Shown piece after piece: positions 36,089 through 44,167 of a stretch of DNA of 64,000 nt. The stretch covers positions 124,001 through 188,000 of the forward strand of contig UQCQ01000001.1 of NCBI GenBank assembly GCA_900539595.1, in the 5' to 3' direction. Within the stretch, counting starts at the first letter, position 1. The number at the start of each line of letters is the position of its first letter. The position numbers and the translations under genes are program-made. Below the pieces are notes generated by a model. That model was given only the letters and a program-made list of their open reading frames with translations. It was not told where the DNA came from and did no database searches. This stretch comes from an uncultured Mollicutes bacterium (GTDB lineage Bacteria > Bacillota_I > Bacilli_A > RFN20 > CAG-826).

Positions 36089-36123
36089 GCGGTCAAAACG
36101 GAGTGGTATTCTGTTTTTACCGC
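36089..36123. repeat. Palindromic repeat type C, second copy
   Basis: GCGGTCAAAACGGA, core, TTCTGTTTTTACCGC. The outer arms GCGGT / ACCGC are perfect here. The stretch between the two copies carries no gene. It lies 151 nt upstream of the GH94 start codon, so it might also affect that gene. Confidence 0.88.
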
Positions 36124-36273
36124 GCTTTTGTGGTTTCGTCCATACCAAGTCGCAAAATCCGCGAATTGTAACTTTATTTTGGCGAATTGTTTCATACAAA
36201 TGAAAAACGCATCCTCGACTTTTCTCGTCATTATAAAATGAAGGCAGCAAACGTTTCTTTGGAGGAACAAACT

Positions 36274-38643
36274 ATGATTCTACCCCGCGATAAGAAGGAG
36301 TCTTTCTACGAATTTGACGACGTCCGTAAAGAAGTCGTCTTTCATCGCCACGATATGCCATCCCCATGGATGAATTATCTCAATAACGACGAATTCTATA
36401 CGATGATTTCCCAGGCTGGCGGCAACCTCAGCTGGTACAAATCCCCTGAGATTTGGCGGATTGGCCGTTACCACTTCTTTAACACCCCCACAGACGCGCA
36501 AGGATTATTTCTTTATATCAAAGATAAGAAAACGGGCAAGGTTTGGAACCCCAATATCCTCCCCACGAACGAACCTTTGGATTTCTTTGAATCCCGTCAT
36601 GGCCGTGGCTATACCAAATTCCTAGCCAAAAAAGACGGCATCCAAGTAAAGCTCACCGCCTTTGTCGGAAAAGAGAACGCTTTAATCTATCGTTTTCAAA
36701 TCCTTTCCGACCATCCGGGCGACATCGAACTATACGTTGCCAAAGAGATGGGGAACATGGAATATATCCGCGAAATCCAATGGCAATGCTACACCAAGCA
36801 AAGCAACAACATCTTCTACCACTCTTCTAGCGATGCCTTGGTCTACGACTATTTTATCGACATGCAAGCGCGCCCCGAAGAAACCCCCTATGTCTATTTA
36901 ACCGCGACTCTCCCCTCCTCTTCGCATACAGGAATCCGTAAAGACTTCTTGGGCCCATATCGCGATTTATCCAACCCCGAAGCCATCGAAAAAGGTTTTT
37001 GCCCCAACACGGACCTTCAAGGGGGAGAAGGCATCTTCGCCTTTTCTTACCCCATCCATCTCGACGCGAACAAAGCCTACGAAGGGGCCATTATTTTAGG
37101 AACAACACCCAAAAACGATGAAGTGGATGCCCAAATCGAACGTCTCAAAGACCTAAAGTATTTAGACGAACTCTATCAAGGCGTCCTCGATAAATGGCAT
37201 AAGGTAGACGAGACCTTCCACGTGGAAACCGACGATCCCGTATTCAACCGCATGGCCAACATTTGGAATCCTTATCAGGCTTATGTCAATTTCCAAGTTT
37301 GCCGCGAAATCTCCTTCTATGCGACGGGAACGATACGCGGATTTGGCGTGCGCGACTCTTCTCAAGACTGCTTGTCCCAAATTGCCGTGCGTCCCGATGC
37401 GGTACGAGCAAGAATCGAAGAAATCATGACCGAACAATCCCGTTGCGGCAAAACCACCCACCGATTCTTCCATATCGAAAGGAAGCAATCGGATATCAGC
37501 GATCGCAGCGACGACCACCTTTGGATGGTCTATGTCATCGATCAATGGATTCGCGAAACCGGAGACCTCTCGATTCTAGATGACATCGTCCCCTATTATG
37601 ACGGCGGAGAAGGAACGGTTCTTGAACACTTAGAAGCTTCCATTTCCCGGACGCATTCCACGATGGGAAAAGACGGCATCCCCTTGATGTTAGAAAGCGA
37701 TTGGAACGATTGCCTCAATACGATTTGCCGCAAAGGCCAAGGCGAAACCGTCATGGTCGGTGAACAATATGTTTTGGCCTGCTCCATGATGGCCAAAATC
37801 GAAAAACTGCTAGGGTGCGATCCTTCTTTCTATGAGGAAGAGGCCAAGAAGCAAAAAGAAATCCTCAATACCCGCTTCTTTGAAAAAGACCATTATCTCC
37901 GTGCGGTGACCGATAGTGGAGTCCGCATCGGAGCGCAGAATGAACCCTGCGCCCGCGTTTGGATCAACACAAACGCCTGGGCGGTCATTTCAGGAGTCGC
38001 CGACACAGAAAGAGGAAACATCGCATTAAGTACTTCTTTACGTTGCTGCAACACCCCGTTTGGCCTTGCAACCCAGAATCCTCCGTTACAAAGAAATTAC
38101 CCTACGCCCGAAGAAGAAATCAGCTGGGCAACTCCGGGGATTGGAGAAAATGGCGGCATCTTCTGCCACGCGAACACCTGGTCCATCATCGCCTTGTGCC
38201 TTTTGAATCGGCCCGACGATGCCTACATGGTCTACTCGGAAATGCTTCCCGACCACATCGTCTCCAAAGTCGGAGTCGACGCTTATAACGCGGAGCCCTA
38301 TATTTATTCCTCCAATATCCGCGCCTCCGGCGTTTTGCGCCAAGGAGAAGCTGCCGTCAGCTGGGTGACCGGAACGGCTACCTGGATGAATCTAGCTTTG
38401 GAACATTATTTCTGCGGTGTTCGTCCCGAAATGGATGGCCTATTCATCGACCCCTGTTTGCCTTCTTCGATCCACCACGCGACCATTACGCGCAAATATC
38501 GCGGATGCACCTATCAAATCGAAGTCCAAAATAACAGCAAGAAAACAAAGCCCTGCGAATTGCTGGTAGAAGGCGAGCCCGTTGAAGGAAACATCGTTCC
38601 TGCAAAACCCGGGACCTTGCACATTACCTGTATCGTTCGATAG
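36274..38643 (+). CDS. GH94 family glycoside phosphorylase (cellobiose/cellodextrin/chitobiose type)
   Basis: 789 aa from the ATG with GGAGGAACAAACT upstream; the ORF is open 29 codons earlier but without a ribosome site. Family marks include FYTMISQAGGNLSWYKSPE near the start, YHSSSDALVY, GIRDSSQD-like GFGVRDSSQDCL near 360, and the catalytic acid motif ESDWNDCLN near 475. GH94 enzymes split beta-glucosides with phosphate, saving ATP; length (about 790-820 aa) fits cellobiose or chitobiose phosphorylase. No signal peptide, so cytoplasmic. It is isolated from the other sugar genes, among ATPase units, and may have been brought in or left behind by island rearrangement. Confidence 0.92.
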   Translation: MILPRDKKESFYEFDDVRKEVVFHRHDMPSPWMNYLNNDEFYTMISQAGGNLSWYKSPEIWRIGRYHFFNTPTDAQGLFLYIKDKKTGKVWNPNILPTNEPLDFFESRHGRGYTKFLAKKDGIQVKLTAFVGKENALIYRFQILSDHPGDIELYVAKEMGNMEYIREIQWQCYTKQSNNIFYHSSSDALVYDYFIDMQARPEETPYVYLTATLPSSSHTGIRKDFLGPYRDLSNPEAIEKGFCPNTDLQGGEGIFAFSYPIHLDANKAYEGAIILGTTPKNDEVDAQIERLKDLKYLDELYQGVLDKWHKVDETFHVETDDPVFNRMANIWNPYQAYVNFQVCREISFYATGTIRGFGVRDSSQDCLSQIAVRPDAVRARIEEIMTEQSRCGKTTHRFFHIERKQSDISDRSDDHLWMVYVIDQWIRETGDLSILDDIVPYYDGGEGTVLEHLEASISRTHSTMGKDGIPLMLESDWNDCLNTICRKGQGETVMVGEQYVLACSMMAKIEKLLGCDPSFYEEEAKKQKEILNTRFFEKDHYLRAVTDSGVRIGAQNEPCARVWINTNAWAVISGVADTERGNIALSTSLRCCNTPFGLATQNPPLQRNYPTPEEEISWATPGIGENGGIFCHANTWSIIALCLLNRPDDAYMVYSEMLPDHIVSKVGVDAYNAEPYIYSSNIRASGVLRQGEAAVSWVTGTATWMNLALEHYFCGVRPEMDGLFIDPCLPSSIHHATITRKYRGCTYQIEVQNNSKKTKPCELLVEGEPVEGNIVPAKPGTLHITCIVR

Positions 38644-38739
38644 CGATCCCCCTTTGCCTCTTTTCATCCTGATTTATCGGGTTTCGTATTTTCGATTTTC
38701 CAGCCACAACAGAAAAAATAAGCAAGTTATTTGCAAAAG

Positions 38740-38785
38740 TTGCTCCGTTTCAAAGCAAAATCTTGCTCAGTTTCAAGGCGAAATA
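38740..38785. repeat. Two-copy 23-bp tandem repeat
   Basis: TTGCTCCGTTTCAAAGCAA at 38740 and a variant TTGCTCAGTTTCAAGGCGA at 38763, period 23 bp, 19 of 23 positions equal. The first unit is itself an inverted repeat (TTGCT / AGCAA). A degenerate third unit may precede. It lies 3' of both the GH94 and the unit D gene; no owner gene is obvious. Confidence 0.65.
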
Positions 38786-38841
38786 TTGTATCGCAAGACC
38801 TGGAAGTCGGCTTTATCTACCCTTCATCTGTGCCAAATTAT

Positions 38842-38877
38842 CGTTCCGATTTTCCCAATTTTGAGAAAAAACGAACG
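38842..38877. repeat. Imperfect palindrome just past the unit D stop codon
   Basis: 36 bp, CGTTC / GAACG outer arms and TTTTC-x-CAA / TTG-x-GAAAA inner arms around TT. It ends 21 nt from the stop codon, the same place as the 3' palindromes of units A and B, but its sequence differs from the 5' palindrome of unit D. A terminator is an alternative reading. Confidence 0.5.
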
Positions 38878-38897
38878 CTAATTTTCATAGAGTTTCA

Positions 38898-40154
38898 TCA
38901 TGCGCCCAACAAATAAACGGGGAAGGTATAGGCTTTATCGTTGATGGGGCGAATTTTGTCACAACAATCTACCACAAGCCCCGGTTTAATTTCCATGTTG
39001 TACTTCAGCAAAACGTTGAAATTCTTCGTTGGTTTGTTGGGCGTCTCGCCTTTTTTGATTTCAATGGGGTAAATAGCATTCTCATCCACGTAAAGGAGAT
39101 CAATTTCCCTTTGATCAATGTCCCGGTAATAATAAAGATGGCTCGTTACATCAATTCCGGCGTTGTAGTAGCCTTTTATCGTTTCCGACACGACGAACGT
39201 TTCAAAAAACGCTCCACCCATTACTCCTTCTTCTAGCATTCTGGCGTTCGGCCATTTACAAAGATAGGCGCATAAGCCCGTATCCATAAAATACAGTTTT
39301 GGCGCTTTAATAATTCGGTTGGAGACATTGGCCATGAAAGGTTCTAACAAAACGATAATTCCCGATGTAACCAAAATGGAAATCCATCTCTTAATCGTAT
39401 CAACATTGATGCCAAGTTCCCGAGCAAAGACCTGATAATTCACTTGTTGAGCCGTTCTTAATGCAAGGTAGGAAACGAAATTGCGGAATTGCATCTCGTG
39501 AGACGCGGCAATTAAACGCATGACGTCTTTGGCGATGTAGGTATCAAAATAGGATTTGAAATAGACATTCCGTCTAGAATTTCCCACGACGATATCTGGC
39601 ATCCCACCCTTGAAAATAGAATCAAAAATTTGCGATTTTGTTTTATAGCGTGCCGAACTGTCTGTTTCTTTTTTTAGAAGCAAAGAAATATCGGGAATGA
39701 AGGGGGAGCCCGATAGTCCAGCCGCTTCGATTTGGGTCAGCGAAGACATATTGAAAACTGCGGCTCTCCCCGCAAGAGACTCCGAAATTCCCGCTTGAAG
39801 CTCAAATTGGTTCGAACCCGTAAGCACATACATCAATTGACGGGGATGATTCGACTTCAGCCATGTTTTTCTTTGCTCATCGATTGCAATTTTGATTTCA
39901 CTAAGCAGATTGGGTGCTTTTTGCACCTCATCAACAATAAGGGGCCACGGGTGAACTTCTAAAAATCCTTTAGGATTGGTTAAAGCCAATTCCCGTTCGT
40001 TTGCATCATCTAGCGTAACGGATGCAAAGCGATTGCCGAAAAGAGCATCCACCGTCGTGGATTTGCCGACCTGTCTTGCGCCATAGATAACAATAGCCTG
40101 GAAGGAGGTTTCTGCATCTAGAATTGTTTTTTCAATATCTCGTTTTAAATACAT
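38898..40154 (-). CDS. AAA_14-DUF4143 ATPase (unit D)
   Basis: 418 aa. Walker A GARQVGKST, Walker B PLIVDEVQK, LTGSNQFEL; winged-helix part VNYQVFARELGINVDTIKRWISILVTSGI; PD-(D/E)XK pattern REIDLLYVDENAIYPIEIKK. GAAAGG precedes the ATG. The whole protein aligns by eye with unit C without large gaps. Despite this similarity its 5' palindrome (40212-40245) is unlike that of unit C. It is tandem with unit E, same strand, 113 nt apart. Confidence 0.92.
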   Translation of the reverse strand: MYLKRDIEKTILDAETSFQAIVIYGARQVGKSTTVDALFGNRFASVTLDDANERELALTNPKGFLEVHPWPLIVDEVQKAPNLLSEIKIAIDEQRKTWLKSNHPRQLMYVLTGSNQFELQAGISESLAGRAAVFNMSSLTQIEAAGLSGSPFIPDISLLLKKETDSSARYKTKSQIFDSIFKGGMPDIVVGNSRRNVYFKSYFDTYIAKDVMRLIAASHEMQFRNFVSYLALRTAQQVNYQVFARELGINVDTIKRWISILVTSGIIVLLEPFMANVSNRIIKAPKLYFMDTGLCAYLCKWPNARMLEEGVMGGAFFETFVVSETIKGYYNAGIDVTSHLYYYRDIDQREIDLLYVDENAIYPIEIKKGETPNKPTKNFNVLLKYNMEIKPGLVVDCCDKIRPINDKAYTFPVYLLGA

Positions 40155-40211
40155 TTTTCAATTCCTTTCAGACATTATCCGATTACAAGCCTTCTTTTTC
40201 AATATTTTTTC

Positions 40212-40245
40212 CGATGAAAACACTAGTCGACTAGTTGTTTCATCG
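40212..40245. repeat. Palindromic repeat type D, between units D and E
   Basis: CGATGAAA-AC-ACTAGT-CG-ACTAGT-TG-TTTCATCG, 34 bp, symmetric except for two positions. It is 58 nt upstream of the unit D start codon and 22 nt past the stop codon of unit E. Confidence 0.9.
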
Positions 40246-40267
40246 CTATTTCGGCTATCGATGGCCA

Positions 40268-41575
40268 TCAAATAAACATAATCATATAGATGGGGAACGT
40301 CGTTAAATTAGCTTTTGTAGAAACCGTGTTTTCGTTCCCAAAAACAAAACCTCGCTTTAGGGAATAGGGTTCCTTTACCAATTTCGGAATCGCCCGGAAA
40401 TTATTTTGATCATTCCCGGATTTGATCTCGATGGGCAAGACGGTTTGATTTTCGTAATCATTGATAAGGAAATCCACCTCCCCCACCTTTTTGCTATCGA
40501 AATAATAAAGCTCATGGCCGTGGGCCGCGAGTTCCATGGCGCAAGCCGTCTCGTAAACGCTGCCTAAGTTCGCTGCGCGGTCTTCGTTTAAAATCGCATT
40601 GATGTTGTTTTTATAGAGAATGTTGGAAAGCAGCCCCACATCATTGTAATAAAGCTTGATAAGATTCTTGCTCGCGGATTCCACTAAGGGAAACACGGGA
40701 TTGGCAATGGCTTTGACGCCCAAAGAAATACCAGAACTGACCAAATAATCGAATTCGTCTTGGTACCGTTCTAGATTCGCGTTCTTCTTATTCTCCAATT
40801 TCGCGTATTGTATCCGTTTCACCTTATTTTCCATATAAGAAGGCAAAAAATCGTAGATGGTTCGTATTTTTAATTTATGTTCTTCGTCGTATTTGGAAGC
40901 ATCGTCCCGATAATACCCATAAATCGAAGACTGAAGGATTCGCATTTGGCCAACGTTATTCGATAAAAATTCCTCCACGGCGCGAGGAAGTCCTCCGCAA
41001 ACCAAATATTCTTTGAATTTTCTTAGAAGAGTTTGATGAACAACCTCGGGCACAGCCCGCCTTGATTCGAAACACACCCTGACTTCATCAATCATAGGCG
41101 TAGTAAAACCATTCGCCCACAGGAATTCTTCAAAATCCATGGGGTACATCTTCACTTCTTCGATGCTCCCCATCGGAATGAATTGATGCTTCAGGGCGAT
41201 GCCTAATAAAGAACCGCTAGCAATGTAACGAAAACGGTTTTCCCGTTTTAAAGGTTTAAGCAAGGAAAGCAATTGGGGATACACTTGGATCTCATCGATA
41301 AAAATCAAGGTGTCGTTTGCATCGCCAAAAACCCCTTGAGTTAGAACGCTAACCTGCCAATAAAACTCTTTCGTTGTTTTTACATTTGCAAAAAGACGAT
41401 CCCCGTCCAAATCATCTTGCATGTTAATCTCAATGAAATGGGGGAAGGACGTTTTAGCAGTTTCACGAACGATGAAACTTTTTCCAATTTGCCTCGCGCC
41501 CGTAACAATGACGATTTCCGCATCGGGGTTTTTATAGTATTCATGTAACTTATTTTCAATCTTTCTATGAAACAT
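40268..41575 (-). CDS. AAA_14-DUF4143 ATPase (unit E)
   Basis: 435 aa from the ATG with TGGAGG 5 nt upstream; an in-frame TTG inside that site gives four more residues. This is a different branch from units B-D: Walker A GARQIGKSF, Walker B LIFIDEIQV, IASGSLLGIALK, then MYPMDFEEFLWANG. PD-(D/E)XK pattern VGEVDFLINDYENQTVLPIEIKSG, complete. Role unknown. Its 5' side holds four TTTTCCAA boxes at 32-33 bp spacing in place of one long palindrome, so the site type changes with the protein branch. Confidence 0.92.
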   Translation of the reverse strand: MFHRKIENKLHEYYKNPDAEIVIVTGARQIGKSFIVRETAKTSFPHFIEINMQDDLDGDRLFANVKTTKEFYWQVSVLTQGVFGDANDTLIFIDEIQVYPQLLSLLKPLKRENRFRYIASGSLLGIALKHQFIPMGSIEEVKMYPMDFEEFLWANGFTTPMIDEVRVCFESRRAVPEVVHQTLLRKFKEYLVCGGLPRAVEEFLSNNVGQMRILQSSIYGYYRDDASKYDEEHKLKIRTIYDFLPSYMENKVKRIQYAKLENKKNANLERYQDEFDYLVSSGISLGVKAIANPVFPLVESASKNLIKLYYNDVGLLSNILYKNNINAILNEDRAANLGSVYETACAMELAAHGHELYYFDSKKVGEVDFLINDYENQTVLPIEIKSGNDQNNFRAIPKLVKEPYSLKRGFVFGNENTVSTKANLTTFPIYMIMFI

Positions 41576-41593
41576 AAAATCCTCCAAAAGTGT

Positions 41594-41698
41594 TTTTCCA
41601 ATATAATTTTAGGTTAAAAACATTGCTTTTCCAATAAGTTCAATTAGGAAATCAGTGGTTTTCCAATATTTTTAGAGTTGAAAGTATTGGTTTTCCAA
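41594..41698. repeat. Four TTTTCCAA boxes at 32-33 bp spacing, 5' of unit E
   Basis: TTTTCCAAT at 41594, 41627 and 41659 and TTTTCCAA at 41691, all in the same orientation; steps are 33, 32 and 32 bp, about three helical turns. The last box is the symmetric TTGG-TTTT-CCAA. The first is 19 nt from the unit E start codon. The remainder of the gap up to 42000 holds a degenerate type C-like site (41721-41753) and presumably the promoter of the lipoprotein operon. Confidence 0.85.
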
Positions 41699-42000
41699 AA
41701 ACTGAAATGCCTTCCATTTTGGCAGAAACGGAATGCCATCAGTCTCTTTTTAGAAGGTGGATTCCCGTTTTTTAGAGGCTATAAAATTATAGGAATTTCC
41801 CCGTTGACCAAAATTAGACCGATGTTAATTTATTGCTAAGTTATCGATTGCTTCGGTAATTGCCAATCCGTAAAACGCATTGGTCTTGCGATTGTTCTAC
41901 ATCGAAACACGGCGGTTCTTCGTTTTCATCCCAGCAAAAACTAGTCTTGAGTTTTGCAGAGCATTCTAGTTCGGGGAAGTCGCCACGAAAGGAGATTCAC

Positions 42001-44163
42001 ATGAAAGTTTCGAATGCTTTATTCGTCTTGGCGTTAGGGTCGTTGCTTGCTTCCTGCGGGGCAGGCACCTCTTCTTCCTCATCGGAGCCTGCAGGGACTA
42101 ATTCTAGTTCCTCTACCTCGACTTCTAGCAGCTCATCTAGTTCTAGCGTTTCTAGCGAGTCTTCTACGACTTCGTCCACCACTTCGGTTGATGTCACCGT
42201 TGGACTAGAGGATTTGCAAAAAGCCTCCGCGAAGGCCAAAGCCCAAGCCAAAGCCATAAAAGGCGGAACCATCACATTAAGCGAGACCAGCTCTTTTGGC
42301 GACCCCACCAAAAAGGTCATGCCCTTTGAATTTGGAAGCGATAAAAACGGAGACGTCCTCCATTATGTGGACTTCGATTGGCAGATGAATCAGCAAGATG
42401 CCTATGTCATGAAGGATCCTAACGGCGCCATCCTTGGTATCACCAAGAAAAGCGATGGATCGATTTCCAAACAATTCGAAGAATATAGCGACGTCCAATA
42501 TGCCTTCCGTAACCTCCTTGGATACGGGGAAGAAGACCTTTATGGCACGGAAGGGCTGCTAGAAGGATTGCTTGGCTATGCTCAAAGAAACGTCAACCAA
42601 GACGCGAAGTTTGGGGCAAAAGACGGAGTCTATGAATTCTCGTTTGGCTATTTTGCATCTTTGGATACCTATGAATTCTATGTGGTCGGCGCCTCTTTCT
42701 CCCTCGGTGAGAAAGACGAGCTTCAGTCCATCGATGCCAAAATCTCTTCCTACAATTCCAGCAGCTTCATGGTGGATGATGAGCTCCAAACGATTCAACT
42801 GTTAGACGGAGCAACCCCAACTTCCACTAAAGAATACGAAATCACGCAGACCGCAGGGGAAAGAACGTTCCAAAATCCGATTGACCTCGATTCCTTCTAT
42901 GCGACGAGCTTCGATTTAACCTATAAAGGTGCAACGATCGCCGAAGGTTCTTCAATATCCGCAGAAACCGGAGGAGACGTCTCCATTGGATTAGCAAACA
43001 TTCTGCCCGAAACCGCGAATTTCGATTTTGATTCCATTACCGTGACCGTGACCGGAGGGGAAGAAGGCGGATTAAGCGGACAATTCTCCAATTATTCTCA
43101 AGAAATATCGTTATCGCCTTCCGCGGTGGGCGAATATAGCGTTGAAGTGAAAAGCGTCCACGTGACTAAGACCTTCAAAGTCAACGTCACCGAAGCTCAG
43201 CCGAATAATGTTTCCGTATCCTATTTTGTCGAGGGACCTGATGGATATACGGCTTATAGCTATAGCGATGGCATCGCAGGCTATGTGGGCGTCACCTATA
43301 TCATCGCCGCGAGCATCCTCCCCGACGCCGCAAACCAAGAGGTCACCACCTCCGTTTCGGGAGCGGAAGCAAGCGCTTATAAAATTGAAAGGAAGGAAAT
43401 CCAAGTCAACGAATGGATGGATCCGAAGCAGATGATTTGCTTCACTCCGTTAGTGGCAGGAGGCTTTGATATCGCGATTGCTAGCGCGGTCAATCCCGCG
43501 GTTGCTGCAAATGTTCATATCACCGCAAGCCCCACTCCCTCTATCGCGAGCGTTTTAAGCAACCAATTTGCCTATCGCATGGGCGGAACGGTCAAATACG
43601 TGGTTTCCTTCACCCCATCCCCGTCCGTGGACGGAACAAGTGGCTCCATCCACATCGAGGACAAGGTTTCCAAAAAATCTGAAGACGCCACTTATACCTT
43701 AACCAAAGGGGAAAAGTTCTATACATTTGCCTTGACCCATGTCAGCGGGGAATCCTTCGGGCTCACCTTCAAAATGAGTTTCGATTTTGCTTTGTTCTAT
43801 TTTGACGCGGATGGATTTGCAAACCAAATGAGCAAAGTCACCCCCGAATTCTGGATCCAAGGCGGCTGGACCGCTAGTAGTGGAAACTTCACCTTCTCTA
43901 TCCAGTTCTATAATAGCGGCGAGGCTTCCATGATGGTGAATAGCTCCGATTTCACCGTTTCTGAATATTTCTCTTGCTCGTATTCGCTAACCGAAACCAC
44001 GGATGGTTATAACGGAACCTTCACTTCGAACCCCAACACCGAAACCCCGTTTGTCGCGTTGCCGTTAAGTTTCAAAGTGGACAAAGACTTCACCAAAGTC
44101 GATACGAGTTTCTCCTTCCAAGAAAAGAGTTACACGCTTTCCTTTGTTCCAGAAAGCTATTAA
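42001..44163 (+). CDS. Secreted lipoprotein with Ser-rich linker and beta-rich domains
   Basis: 720 aa from the ATG with AAAGGAGATTCAC upstream; the ORF is open 47 codons earlier but without a signal there. Signal peptide ends at LLASCG (lipobox), followed by a ~45-residue Ser/Thr linker, a common spacer that lifts a lipoprotein off the membrane. Then a mixed segment (VGLEDLQKASAKAKAQAKAI, resembling repeats in cell-wall-related lipoproteins) and several beta-rich domains of Ig-like look (TFKVNVTEAQ, VHVTKTF). No enzyme motif is seen. First gene of a three-gene operon with an M6-type protease; it may help present or anchor the protease's substrate. Confidence 0.75.
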   Translation: MKVSNALFVLALGSLLASCGAGTSSSSSEPAGTNSSSSTSTSSSSSSSSVSSESSTTSSTTSVDVTVGLEDLQKASAKAKAQAKAIKGGTITLSETSSFGDPTKKVMPFEFGSDKNGDVLHYVDFDWQMNQQDAYVMKDPNGAILGITKKSDGSISKQFEEYSDVQYAFRNLLGYGEEDLYGTEGLLEGLLGYAQRNVNQDAKFGAKDGVYEFSFGYFASLDTYEFYVVGASFSLGEKDELQSIDAKISSYNSSSFMVDDELQTIQLLDGATPTSTKEYEITQTAGERTFQNPIDLDSFYATSFDLTYKGATIAEGSSISAETGGDVSIGLANILPETANFDFDSITVTVTGGEEGGLSGQFSNYSQEISLSPSAVGEYSVEVKSVHVTKTFKVNVTEAQPNNVSVSYFVEGPDGYTAYSYSDGIAGYVGVTYIIAASILPDAANQEVTTSVSGAEASAYKIERKEIQVNEWMDPKQMICFTPLVAGGFDIAIASAVNPAVAANVHITASPTPSIASVLSNQFAYRMGGTVKYVVSFTPSPSVDGTSGSIHIEDKVSKKSEDATYTLTKGEKFYTFALTHVSGESFGLTFKMSFDFALFYFDADGFANQMSKVTPEFWIQGGWTASSGNFTFSIQFYNSGEASMMVNSSDFTVSEYFSCSYSLTETTDGYNGTFTSNPNTETPFVALPLSFKVDKDFTKVDTSFSFQEKSYTLSFVPESY

Positions 44164-44167
44164 TCCC

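Noticed and set aside
41860..42000. Longer N-terminus of the 720-aa lipoprotein
   Set aside because: It would place 47 residues before the signal peptide; the internal ATG at 42001 has AAAGGAG.
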